A DNA stretch of 64,000 nucleotides from Micavibrio sp. (GTDB lineage Bacteria > Pseudomonadota > Alphaproteobacteria > UBA9219). The position numbers and the translations under genes are program-made. The stretch covers positions 53,954 through 117,953 of the forward strand of contig DYDA01000002.1 of assembly GCA_020718105.1 (NCBI GenBank). The letters are read 5' to 3'. The notes below the pieces were generated by a model. The model did not search any database, was not told the origin of the DNA, and saw only the letters and a list, made by a program, of their open reading frames with translations. Below, in pieces: positions 35,560-44,258 of the stretch. Position 1 is the stretch's first letter. The number at the start of each line of letters is the position of its first letter.

Positions 35560-36911
35560 TACTTGTCCATCGGAAGCGGGACAGAGTTCTTTTCCATGTT
35601 TTCTGTTTTAGGCGCTGTCTGTTTCTGTCCGTTTTTTTGGGCTTTCTCTTGTTCTCTTTCTTGTCCTCGACTTTGCACGGCCTTACTGGTCAAGGATGCC
35701 GCTGCTTCAAGGTTAAGCGTTTTCTTTTTCCCACCGATCACGATTTCAGCTTTCTTGGCTTCAAGATAAGTTAGCTTGATCTCTTGCCCCTCGCCATCGT
35801 CAAAAGACTCGCCAACCGCTACGACAGACGTCGTTCCATCCGGTTTGTAAATAAGCGCACGGTTACCAACCGTTCCAATCAAATGATATGTGCCGCTGCT
35901 AGAGATTGTTTTCACGCTCCCCACGCCACCCCCTTCATGTTCCGATATAGGAAGCGCGTCAGAGGGCAAAGGTGGTATCTTCCCCGTCATCATCTTTTCA
36001 AGTTCATCCGCTGTCGGAGGCATAGGAACGCCGCCGCTGCTTTTTTTGGAAAGAGCCTTGGCATCATTTTTAGAAGAGCCCCCATCGGCCTTCTCCCCCT
36101 TGGCCAAACCACGAATAGGAATAACAGCAAAGCCAAGGCGTCCTGTGTGACGAATGATCAAATCAGTAGAAAGAATACCCTTTGCTTCAGGCTTCCAAAC
36201 CAGTGTGACAGGACAAGATTCCCCCATCTTTAAATCCATGTCAGGCGCACACCCCTGTTCAAGCCGCTGCAATCCGTTTTCGGCAGCAATCACTTCGATG
36301 GATAGAATAGAGATAATTTCATTACCATCATTGACCATCAAAGCCGACCGAACGGCCTTATCCGTCCCCACTTCAATCTCACCAAAATCAATAGGCTTGA
36401 CGTCCTTGGTGCTCAACGAAAGCCCAGTCCCGCCTTTATCAACAGCGGCCGCGTTCGTCTTGCCCAGAACCCGCGCCCGTGCAATGCGTCCCGCTGCTTT
36501 ATGCGTTAAAAGAAGTTCAGCCGTCCATGAGCCCGACCCCGTCGGCGTCGTTTCTATCGTGACCGAACAACGGCTAGAGCCCAAAATCTTGCCTTCTTTA
36601 CTGCAATCGTCACCGACGATATCCGCACGAACATTGCTATCGCCATTGGCTTTTATATCTTCAATCTCAACGGGCGCGCTGGATTGATTGACAAAGAAAA
36701 ATGTTGCGCGACGCCCAACATTAAGGGGCGTCTCCCCCACATCAACCTCGGCCTTTGGCTCAACCGTAATATCCTCATTACTACGAGCGTCCCCTTGCGA
36801 GGAAGCTCTTGGTGCCATAAAGGAAGCGTCACGCGCCGCCCAAGAGTCAAGGCTATACAGCATCAACGCAGCAACGAATAATACGCCAAGGAAAAAACGA
36901 AACCGCGTCAT
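35559..36911 (-). CDS. Periplasmic protein with Ig-like domains and PilP/GspC-like end
   Basis: 450 residues. An N-terminal segment (RFFLGVLFVAALMLYSL) serves as signal or anchor. Two Ig-like parts follow, about 50-150 and 160-270, with cysteine pairs (DDCSKEGKILGSSRCSV; EQGCAPDMDLKMGESCPV) and the pattern of ASH-type domains. The C-terminal region about 340-420 (YHLIGTVGNRALIYKPDGTTSVVAVGESF...) resembles the homology region of GspC/PilP that binds the secretin. It lies between the secretin gene, which it overlaps by 4 nt, and the ATPase gene. In IncI-type pili the slot holds pilO and pilP. Confidence 0.7.
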   Translation of the reverse strand: MTRFRFFLGVLFVAALMLYSLDSWAARDASFMAPRASSQGDARSNEDITVEPKAEVDVGETPLNVGRRATFFFVNQSSAPVEIEDIKANGDSNVRADIVGDDCSKEGKILGSSRCSVTIETTPTGSGSWTAELLLTHKAAGRIARARVLGKTNAAAVDKGGTGLSLSTKDVKPIDFGEIEVGTDKAVRSALMVNDGNEIISILSIEVIAAENGLQRLEQGCAPDMDLKMGESCPVTLVWKPEAKGILSTDLIIRHTGRLGFAVIPIRGLAKGEKADGGSSKNDAKALSKKSSGGVPMPPTADELEKMMTGKIPPLPSDALPISEHEGGGVGSVKTISSSGTYHLIGTVGNRALIYKPDGTTSVVAVGESFDDGEGQEIKLTYLEAKKAEIVIGGKKKTLNLEAAASLTSKAVQSRGQEREQEKAQKNGQKQTAPKTENMEKNSVPLPMDK

Positions 36912-38674
36912 AGACCGCCCCCCGTCAAGGACATGGGCGCGCCAACGCTTGAAGATGCAGGCGCAAGCATTTCATCAAAGGCATGACTGAACCCACGTTG
37001 CAAAAGACGTTTATCAACAGGCGCGCTCTCGGTGGCGGGCTCATAAGATGCTTGCGGACGAGGTTGTGGCAACGGCTCTTCATGAACCATCAATTCAGGC
37101 TTCGCAGGCGGTAAAGAGTCAAAAGACGATGTAAGCGCAGAAGGTAAAGCCATCGCTTGAGCCCCATCCTTATCGATCACGATGGCGTCTTGATTGATCT
37201 CTTGACTAACGGCAGCCTTCTTTTTTTTCTTAACTGGCGTAGACGCAGCAGGTTCCTCTTCTGAATCGGCAAACACAACCACAGATGGCTTGACCATAAT
37301 CACAAGCTCACTGTTCTTCAGCTGATCGCGTCCATACGTATCAACGGAAAAGCCAAAAGGCAAAGGAATCACATCACGGTCATTGGTATCACGCGATGTG
37401 ACAAGCCCCGCCAAAACAAGATTATCCCCCGGACGCACGCGCAAGGATGTCGTCACTTTTCTTTCCGAGGTTTCAGGCAAATCAACCGTTGTGCCGTTTT
37501 CCATCGTCGTCGGGTTTAAACTGATGACGTCTTGCAATTCAAGATCAAGATTGGCTGAAATAATGCTGGATTCAAAAGAACCACCCACACTAATTTTCAG
37601 ACCCGTATCAATGCTGTCCGTCGAAACGGTGCTGCTGCTGGTTGATGTCGTGGTCGTCCCCGAAACGGAACTTCCCGATCCAACCTCAGAGATATAACGC
37701 TGCTTACCGCCAACACGGAACTCGGCGCTAGAGCCAGAAACAAACGTCAACTGTGGGCTGCTGATTGTTTGAACCTGTCCTTGCGTCGCAAGGAATTGCA
37801 ACACCGCTTCAGCGTTGACCTTACCGCTGAACGTTGCCCCCAAACTTACGCCCGGAGAGGCAACGCTGGAAAAGCCGGAAAGAGCGCTGAGCAACACGTT
37901 TTCTTGATCCGGCCCAAACTTCCCAAGAGTAAAATTTTCCCAATTAATGCCAGAGGCGCGGTCTTTATCCAGAACAACTTCCCAAATATACATCTGCATC
38001 ACAACCAAAGGCCGCCCATGACGCAACCGCACCAAATACTCTTTGACCTGCTCTTGTCCATCAACATCCGTGGTGTAGAGAAGATTGCCACCCTGAAGAT
38101 CAATCCGCGCCTTCTCCCCCGCCAACTCGCCAATCGTTTCAGCCATCGTGTTCGTCGCCGCGCCCGTGGCGCTTGTCTTGGTGGGAACGGAAGGCAGCTC
38201 AATAATAAACGTCTCTTTTTCCTTAAGCTCAAGAAGGCCACTGCGATAACTGCAGAAAACCTTGGCCGAGGTGCAAACTTTTTCAACCACTTTGGGTAAA
38301 GCGCCGCTAAGATTCGTCACCGTCACAAGGCGACCATCGAACGATCCCGCCTCCCATGATAAAGAAACGTCCGTCCCCGCTAAAATAGCTTGCAGTGCCG
38401 TTGTCACAGGCACAGCGTTCAAGTTGGTGTTAGGGATAATGATGTTAGCGGGAAGCTCTTCCGTCCGACTAAGGCGACGCTCTTGCAAGCGTGACCCCAA
38501 GTGCAACGTCACGATAGGCGGATCCTCAGCGCCACGCACCGTTTCCTCGGCATCGGGAATTTCGGCTACGGTCGGCAGGCGTCCCGTCGTCGATTTTGCC
38601 TTAGGCACGCCAATATCCGTACACCCAAGAAGGAGCGCTAACATCGCTGACAAAAGGAAAAAACCGGATCGCAT
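36908..38674 (-). CDS. Lipoprotein secretin (PilN/BfpB-like)
   Basis: Outer-membrane channel of a type IVb pilus or type II-like secretion system, 588 residues. The lipobox LLLGC (Cys18) marks a lipoprotein. An STN-like domain at about 80-165 (VPVTTALQAILAGTDVSLSWE) and a secretin homology region at about 240-460 follow, with ISSPQLTFVSGSSAEFRVGG and DNLVLAGLVTSRD typical of the family. The C-terminal 120 residues are disordered. First gene of the operon; it overlaps the next by 4 nt (ATGA). PilN of R64 and BfpB are the closest known types. Confidence 0.87.
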   Translation of the reverse strand: MRSGFFLLSAMLALLLGCTDIGVPKAKSTTGRLPTVAEIPDAEETVRGAEDPPIVTLHLGSRLQERRLSRTEELPANIIIPNTNLNAVPVTTALQAILAGTDVSLSWEAGSFDGRLVTVTNLSGALPKVVEKVCTSAKVFCSYRSGLLELKEKETFIIELPSVPTKTSATGAATNTMAETIGELAGEKARIDLQGGNLLYTTDVDGQEQVKEYLVRLRHGRPLVVMQMYIWEVVLDKDRASGINWENFTLGKFGPDQENVLLSALSGFSSVASPGVSLGATFSGKVNAEAVLQFLATQGQVQTISSPQLTFVSGSSAEFRVGGKQRYISEVGSGSSVSGTTTTSTSSSTVSTDSIDTGLKISVGGSFESSIISANLDLELQDVISLNPTTMENGTTVDLPETSERKVTTSLRVRPGDNLVLAGLVTSRDTNDRDVIPLPFGFSVDTYGRDQLKNSELVIMVKPSVVVFADSEEEPAASTPVKKKKKAAVSQEINQDAIVIDKDGAQAMALPSALTSSFDSLPPAKPELMVHEEPLPQPRPQASYEPATESAPVDKRLLQRGFSHAFDEMLAPASSSVGAPMSLTGGGL

Positions 38675-38802
38675 AGTTCACCATGACTCTTCAAAGGTTC
38701 CGCCCTTTATCAGGCAGATTCCGACCCTATGATTAACCGCAGTTTAAGTTGATAATTCGTTAACTTCTTTTAAGGAAAGGAGGGGCATACTCCTCGTGAA
38801 TG

Positions 38803-38977
38803 AAGGAGTGGCACTCAAATCGCCCTCCCCTTGCGGGAGGGCACAAGATTTTTGATCCTGTAGAGGAGAAAAAATCTTGGGGAGGGGTCAAAACACAATG
38901 AAAAACGACCCCTCCCCGAAAAATACGTCTCCTTACGGAGTCGTATTTTTCGACCCTCCCACAAGGGGAGGGTGATT
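38803..38977. repeat. Family-2 palindromic repeat, full-length
   Basis: Left flank CCTCGTGAATGAAGGAGTGG (38792-38811 area) is the inverted copy of the right flank of the copies at 0.4 and 26.6 kb. Outer arms CCCTCCCCTTGCGGGAGGGC (38823-38842) and CCCTCCCACAAGGGGAGGGT. Two inner arms, CTTGGGGAGGGGTC and GACCCCTCCCCGAAAA, allow a cruciform with smaller hairpins. It lies between the divergent secretin and prepilin genes, within their shared upstream region; no other gene is seen in 38675-39056. Confidence 0.8.
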
Positions 38978-39056
38978 GATGGTGCTTGCCTTTTCCATCT
39001 TTTGACCTACTTTTAGATCAATAAACAAAGAACCCCTCACGATAAGGAATCCCCTT

Positions 39057-39611
39057 ATGTTAACGTTTGTTCTTTTCCGCAAAAACCGTCGCCAAGCCTT
39101 TACGTTGACTGAAGCCGCCATCGTTCTTGGCGTTGTCGGCATTGTTCTGGCCGCCATATGGGGCGCCGCCAGCACCGTTTCTAGAAACAAGAGCGTGAAC
39201 AGAACCGTTGAATATCAAGCCATGATCGTTCAAAACATGCGATCCCTTTATAAAAGCCGCCCATTGCAAACAGGAACGACCAATTTTACAGAATTGATGA
39301 TGAAAGCGGAAATCTTTCCAACAGCTATGATCGCGGCGGGAAACCCTCTTCCTCAAACGGTTTGGGATACCGATGTAACGATCATCCCCGTCTCAACCAC
39401 TACTTTTAGAATTTCTTATCCTGCGACACTTCCCACTGAGGTTTGTATCCAGCTTGTGGCGCGTTCCGCTGGCTCTGGCCGTGATCGTGGACTGACAGCA
39501 GCTGTGGCGGATGGCAACACATACGACACCCCTGCCCTTCTCAACACTCTAAGCCCCGCGACGATTCCCGCCTGCATAGCGGCATCTTTCGTCTATAACA
39601 TCCAAGGCTAG
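39057..39611 (+). CDS. Type IV prepilin-like protein
   Basis: 184 residues with a short basic leader (MLTFVLFRKNRRQA) and a class-type prepilin helix FTLTEAAIVLGVVGIVLAAIWG; the Glu at position 5 after cleavage is present, while the residue before the cut is Ala, not the usual Gly. The mature part carries two cysteines (EVCIQLV and PACIAAS) for a C-terminal disulfide loop, as in type IVb pilins such as PilS or TcpA. It is divergent from the pilus operon. No prepilin peptidase gene is seen in the window. It starts 382 nt from the secretin start. Confidence 0.85.
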   Translation: MLTFVLFRKNRRQAFTLTEAAIVLGVVGIVLAAIWGAASTVSRNKSVNRTVEYQAMIVQNMRSLYKSRPLQTGTTNFTELMMKAEIFPTAMIAAGNPLPQTVWDTDVTIIPVSTTTFRISYPATLPTEVCIQLVARSAGSGRDRGLTAAVADGNTYDTPALLNTLSPATIPACIAASFVYNIQG

Positions 39612-39620
39612 TCCCCCCTT

Positions 39621-40622
39621 ATGACCGAACAACCAACAGCTTTTATCACAGGCGCAACAGGTTTCGTTGGCGCGGCGGTGGCACGGCTTTTGGAAAGCCA
39701 AGGCTATGGCTTGCGCCTTCTTTGTCGCCCGCATAATGATCGCCGCAATCTGCAAGGCCTGACAAACTATAAAATTGTTGAAGGCGACCTGACCTCCCCC
39801 GAAAGCTATGTCTCGGCTTTGGAAGGTTGCACCGCCTTGTTCCACGTCGCGGCGGATTACAGGATTTGGGTTCCTGATGAGGCGGCCATGAACCGCATCA
39901 ACATCGATGGCACAAAAGCGCTGATGCTCGCCGCACAAAAGGCGGGCATCCCGCGCATCGTCTATACCAGCTCGGTCGCCACGCTTGGCATTCCGGCAGG
40001 CGGCGGCGAAGGGACAGAGGATACGCCCGTGGCTCTGGTCAACATGGTGGGCGTTTACAAGCGCTCAAAGTATTTGGCCGAAGAAGTCGTGCGTGAGCTG
40101 ATCAACAAAAGCGCCCTTCCCGCCATCATCGTCAATCCCTCTACCCCTATAGGGCCTCGCGATATTAAACCAACACCGACGGGGCGCATCATCATCGAGG
40201 CGGCGGCGGGCCGTATGCCCGCCTTTGTCGATACAGGGCTCAACATCGCCCATGTCGATGATGTGGCGATGGGGCACTGGCTGGCCTTTGAAAAAGGCCA
40301 GATTGGGCAGCGCTACATTCTGGGCGGTGAGAATCTGGCTTTTGGCGAGATTCTCAAGATTGTGGCGAATATGACGGGACGCAAAGCCCCCACCCTTAAA
40401 CTGCCACGCCTACCTTTATTTCCATTGGCTTATGCGGCAGAGTTTATGGCAAGAATGACGGGCAAAGAACCCATGCTGACCGTCGATGGCCTAAAAATGT
40501 CCAAAAAGAAAATGTTTTTCTCTTCGGATAAGGCTAAGCGCGAGCTGGGCTATGCCCCACGCCACGCCCAAGACGCCATCGCCGATGCCGTTGCTTGGTT
40601 TAAAGAAAACGAGTATTTGTAA
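39621..40622 (+). CDS. hpnA: Hopanoid-associated sugar epimerase
   Basis: Extended SDR of 333 residues, with AFITGATGFVGAAVARLL (Rossmann), the YxxxK motif in YKRSKYLAEE and NPSTPIGPRDIKPTPTGRI, which is characteristic of HpnA. HpnA works on the hopanoid head group, in reducing or epimerising a sugar-derived side chain. It starts 9 nt after the prepilin stop and is followed by hpnC, D and E on the same strand. Confidence 0.92.
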   Translation: MTEQPTAFITGATGFVGAAVARLLESQGYGLRLLCRPHNDRRNLQGLTNYKIVEGDLTSPESYVSALEGCTALFHVAADYRIWVPDEAAMNRINIDGTKALMLAAQKAGIPRIVYTSSVATLGIPAGGGEGTEDTPVALVNMVGVYKRSKYLAEEVVRELINKSALPAIIVNPSTPIGPRDIKPTPTGRIIIEAAAGRMPAFVDTGLNIAHVDDVAMGHWLAFEKGQIGQRYILGGENLAFGEILKIVANMTGRKAPTLKLPRLPLFPLAYAAEFMARMTGKEPMLTVDGLKMSKKKMFFSSDKAKRELGYAPRHAQDAIADAVAWFKENEYL

Positions 40623-40649
40623 CGCATCTTTTTCACGCAAGGGAACTTT

Positions 40650-41477
40650 ATGGACACCATCGAAATGCCTAGCGGCAAGAACGAAAAGACGGAAAACTTT
40701 CCCGTTGAAAAACTGGTGGGGCCACAGTATCGCCCCCATGTCAGAGCCTTCTATGCTTTTGCGCGTGCCGCCGATGACATCAGCGATAATCCCATGCTGA
40801 CGGCGGGCGAGAAAATAGCGCGCCTCGATCGCTTTGACACAGCCCTTATGACGCCCGATGACGATAGCATCCCCGCCTTGATCCCCTTGCGCGAAAGCCT
40901 TAAGAAAACGGGCGTAACGCCGCAACATGCGCGTGATCTTTTGGTCGCCTTTAAGCGTGATGCGACTAAGCTGCGCTATGACAACTGGGAAGAACTTCTT
41001 GATTATTGCCGCTATTCCGCCGCGCCCGTAGGGCGTTATATGCTGGATCTTCATGGCGAGGATAAAAGCACATGGCCTGCCAGCGACGCCCTGTGCAACG
41101 CGCTTCAGATCATCAATCATATTCAAGATTGCGCCGATGATTACAGGCAACTGGATCGCGTTTATATTCCGCTTGATATGATGACACAAAGGGGTACAAG
41201 CCCCACGGCCTTGGCCTCCATGGAATCCACGCCAGCGCTCCGCGCGGCGCTGACGGACATGCTGAATAAAATGGAGCCGATGATGGCGTTGGCGCAGACG
41301 TTTGCAAGCCAAATCCGTGATCCACGCCTGCGCTATGACACGGCGGTCACGACAACCATCGCCCTCCGTCTTGTCAAACTGCTGCGCGAGCGCGATCCAC
41401 TGAGCGACGATGTAAAACTAAGCCGCCGCCAAAAGCTAACGGCCATGGCGACGGGCTTTATCAAGATGTGGATGTAA
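40650..41477 (+). CDS. hpnC: Squalene synthesis enzyme HpnC
   Basis: 275 residues, trans-isoprenyl diphosphate synthase (squalene/phytoene synthase) superfamily. HpnC converts presqualene diphosphate to hydroxysqualene. The first Asp-rich motif is FARAADDISDNP and the second DCADDYRQLD. AAGGGAA lies before the ATG, and the next gene starts 7 nt after the stop. It works with HpnD and HpnE, encoded next in line, to make squalene from farnesyl diphosphate. Confidence 0.94.
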   Translation: MDTIEMPSGKNEKTENFPVEKLVGPQYRPHVRAFYAFARAADDISDNPMLTAGEKIARLDRFDTALMTPDDDSIPALIPLRESLKKTGVTPQHARDLLVAFKRDATKLRYDNWEELLDYCRYSAAPVGRYMLDLHGEDKSTWPASDALCNALQIINHIQDCADDYRQLDRVYIPLDMMTQRGTSPTALASMESTPALRAALTDMLNKMEPMMALAQTFASQIRDPRLRYDTAVTTTIALRLVKLLRERDPLSDDVKLSRRQKLTAMATGFIKMWM

Positions 41478-41484
41478 CACCACA

Positions 41485-42339
41485 ATGGTCAGTCTCACCC
41501 TTAACGAAGCCAAAGCGGATGTCCTGCGCCGCGTCAAAGATTCTGGCACGTCCTTTGCTGCTGGCATGCGCGTTTTACCGCGCGAGCGGCGCGAAGCGAT
41601 GTACGCTCTTTACGCCTTTTGCCGCGAAGTTGACGATATTGCCGATGACTCGCCCACGGACGCTGTGCGTGAGGCGGGCTTAGCCCTTTGGAAAAAACGC
41701 ATCCACGCTCTTTTTGCCAAAGGTGAGGCCGAGGATAGCATCAGCCTCGCTCTTTTGCCCGCCATCGCGGCCTATCGCCTGATCGAAGACGATTTTCAGG
41801 CCATCATCGAAGGCATGGCCATGGATGCAAGGAAAGCCATCATCGCTCCTTCCTTAAAAGAATTAGATACCTATTGCGATCATGTGGCCAGCGCCGTTGG
41901 CCGCGCCTCGGTGCGGATTTTTGGGGACGCCAGCAAGGATGCCCTGCGCGTCGCGCATCACCTTGGCCGCGCTTTACAACTCACCAACATTTTGCGCGAT
42001 CTGGCCGAGGACGCGCAAAGAGGACGCCTTTATCTGCCCAAGGAACTGCTTGAGGCAAACGGCCTGACGATTCTTAAGCCCCTTGATGTTCTGATGCACC
42101 CCGCCCTGCCCACCGCATGCCGCGCTCTTGCCCAAATTGCCCAAGACCATTTTGAGTCAACGGACAAAGCGATGGCCGAGTGTAACCCCACAGCCATGCG
42201 GCCTGCCCGCCTTATGCGCGATTACTATCGCGCTATTCTCAACGCATTGCTCAAAGCCGATTGGCAAGACCCCACCCATCGCCTTTCCCTTCCTTTTTGG
42301 CAAAAACTGCGTCTGGCGCTGCGCGGGCTGATGGGGTAA
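41485..42339 (+). CDS. hpnD: Presqualene diphosphate synthase HpnD
   Basis: 284 residues; joins two farnesyl diphosphates to presqualene diphosphate. First Asp-rich motif YAFCREVDDIADDSP and second LTNILRDLAEDAQRGRLYLP, both standard. Starts 7 nt after hpnC without a clear binding site, so translation is probably coupled. Confidence 0.95.
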   Translation: MVSLTLNEAKADVLRRVKDSGTSFAAGMRVLPRERREAMYALYAFCREVDDIADDSPTDAVREAGLALWKKRIHALFAKGEAEDSISLALLPAIAAYRLIEDDFQAIIEGMAMDARKAIIAPSLKELDTYCDHVASAVGRASVRIFGDASKDALRVAHHLGRALQLTNILRDLAEDAQRGRLYLPKELLEANGLTILKPLDVLMHPALPTACRALAQIAQDHFESTDKAMAECNPTAMRPARLMRDYYRAILNALLKADWQDPTHRLSLPFWQKLRLALRGLMG

Positions 42340-42350
42340 ACCATTATCCC

Positions 42351-43622
42351 ATGACAACCCCTAGAACCATTCATATCATCGGCGCGGGCATGGCGGGACT
42401 TTCCGCCGCGCTCCAGCTTTCGTTGATGGATCAAAAAATCGTCGTGTACGAATCCGCGCCCTATGCGGGTGGACGATGCCGCTCGTACTATGACAAAGGC
42501 CTAGACTGCCGCATCGACAACGGCAACCATCTTGTCCTATCGGGAAACGTCGCGGTGCAAGACTACCTAGAGCTTTCTGGCGCGAGTGAGACAGTCACGC
42601 GGCATAAAGAGCCGCTTTTTCCGTTTATGGATTTGGACACGGGCGAGCGTTGGAGCGTCCGCATGAATAACGGCCTCGTGCCATGGTGGATATTTGACCC
42701 CAAACGCCGCGTTGCGGGCACAAAGGCAAAAGATTATCTATCCGCCTTGCATTTTCTTTTCGCGGGTGAAGACGACACCGTCACCTCATGCATGAATACC
42801 AAGACGACTCTTTATAAAAGATTTTGGGAGCCTCTGGCCATTGCCGCCCTCAACACCGAGGCCGAAAAAGCCTCAGCCAGCCTTTTGGCCAACCTCTTCA
42901 CGCAAAGCTTTGGTGGTGGCGGCGCGGCATGTTGCCCTCTGCTTCCCAAAATAGGCCTGACGGAAACCTTCGTCACGCCCTGCCTGACAACGCTGCGCCA
43001 GCGCGGCGGAGAGATTAAGTTTGGCTCACGCCTTCGCGCCATCGACGTGACGCCCGAAGGCCACGTCACCGCACTGGATTTCACCAATCACGTCGTGCCC
43101 GTCGCGCCGCAAGACTGGGTTATTTTGGCTCTTCCCTCTTGGGTCGCACAGGAAATCATCCCCAACCTTTTAGCGCCTTCCGATTTTCGCGCCATCACCA
43201 ACGTGCATTACCGTATCGAAGCGCCGCATAATCCCGCCGGATTTACGGGCCTTGTAGGCGGCCTTGCGGAATGGGTCTTTGTCAAACAAGGCGTCGTGTC
43301 CGTCACGATCAGCGCCGCGAACCGCTATGACGATCAACAAATTGAACAAGAGGAATGGGCGAGCGCCGTGTGGGAGGACCTTGCCAAGCTTTTTGATCTT
43401 GACCCCGCCAAGACGCCGCCTTGGCGCGTCGTGCGAGAAAAACGCGCAACCTTTGCCGCCACGCCCGCGCAAAACAAAATGCGCCCTGCGGCGTATATTG
43501 GTTGGAAGAACCTTGCGTTGGCGGGGGATTGGACGGCGACCAGCCTCCCCTCCACCATCGAGGGCGCTTTGCGCTCTGGCGTTAAGGCCGCCCAGACCGT
43601 CATGCGTTGGAGCGAGGGGTAA
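42351..43622 (+). CDS. hpnE: Hydroxysqualene dehydroxylase HpnE
   Basis: FAD-dependent amine-oxidase-like enzyme, 423 residues, reducing hydroxysqualene to squalene, the last step of the HpnCDE route. FAD-binding IIGAGMAGLSAALQL at the N-terminus and the C-terminal LAGDWTATSLPSTIEGALRSG close the FAD fold. The start at 42351 is chosen because the protein match begins there; the frame is open into hpnD. It overlaps the converging dsbB gene by 23 nt at the 3' end. Squalene-hopene cyclase is not in the window. Confidence 0.95.
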   Translation: MTTPRTIHIIGAGMAGLSAALQLSLMDQKIVVYESAPYAGGRCRSYYDKGLDCRIDNGNHLVLSGNVAVQDYLELSGASETVTRHKEPLFPFMDLDTGERWSVRMNNGLVPWWIFDPKRRVAGTKAKDYLSALHFLFAGEDDTVTSCMNTKTTLYKRFWEPLAIAALNTEAEKASASLLANLFTQSFGGGGAACCPLLPKIGLTETFVTPCLTTLRQRGGEIKFGSRLRAIDVTPEGHVTALDFTNHVVPVAPQDWVILALPSWVAQEIIPNLLAPSDFRAITNVHYRIEAPHNPAGFTGLVGGLAEWVFVKQGVVSVTISAANRYDDQQIEQEEWASAVWEDLAKLFDLDPAKTPPWRVVREKRATFAATPAQNKMRPAAYIGWKNLALAGDWTATSLPSTIEGALRSGVKAAQTVMRWSEG

Positions 43623-44154
43623 CCCTTAAGCGCCAAGCCGCAAAAAGCGCGAACGCGCAAAACGCCAGCGAGGCCAGAATGTTCCAATTTGCCATCGTAA
43701 AGCCCAAAAATGTGAAGTTGATATCATCGCAGCGAACCACAGGGGCGGCCATCAAAGCCTCACGCACAGCAGAAGGATCTTTAAGATCTTGCATCACAAG
43801 CGGGTTAACCGCGCAGCCGTCCGTGCCCTGCCACCAGTGAAGCTCTACGCCGGAATGGAAAACCGCAATGCCAGCATTCACGAAAAACGCCAAAGCGCAT
43901 AGAAGGAGCAGAAGCCTCGCCGCCCTCACCCGCCCGCAAACAGCCACGGAAAATACCGCCACAGATAAAAACGCCACCAGCGCATACGGCACGCGCTGAT
44001 AAACGCAAAGCTCACACGGCAGCACGCCAAAGAACGTCTCTGCCACATAGGCCGTCAGCAACGAGCCCACCGATAGGGCAAAGAGCACCAAAGACGAATC
44101 CTTAACTCTAAACGCAAGGAAACGAAGAAAAAGAGAATAAAAAGAAGAAGCCAT
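43600..44154 (-). CDS. dsbB: Disulfide bond formation protein B
   Basis: Inner-membrane quinone-linked oxidase that re-oxidises DsbA. 184 residues with four hydrophobic segments, the quinone-side CxxC motif (CELC, Cys47-Cys50) and a second pair in the second periplasmic loop (GCAVNP and VRCDD). An ATG at 44154 is used; a TTG further upstream (44211) is less likely. DsbA is not nearby. Shares 23 nt with hpnE at its end. Confidence 0.88.
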   Translation of the reverse strand: MASSFYSLFLRFLAFRVKDSSLVLFALSVGSLLTAYVAETFFGVLPCELCVYQRVPYALVAFLSVAVFSVAVCGRVRAARLLLLLCALAFFVNAGIAVFHSGVELHWWQGTDGCAVNPLVMQDLKDPSAVREALMAAPVVRCDDINFTFLGFTMANWNILASLAFCAFALFAAWRLRVTPRSNA

Positions 44155-44258
44155 GGCTTGCGTTGTCCCTTTAGCTGGTTGTCTTAAGGCGAAGACACAC
44201 GCTAAGAGCAAAAGATGAATCTTTCAACGGCAATAAAGTGTAATGGCTCCAGAGGCTC

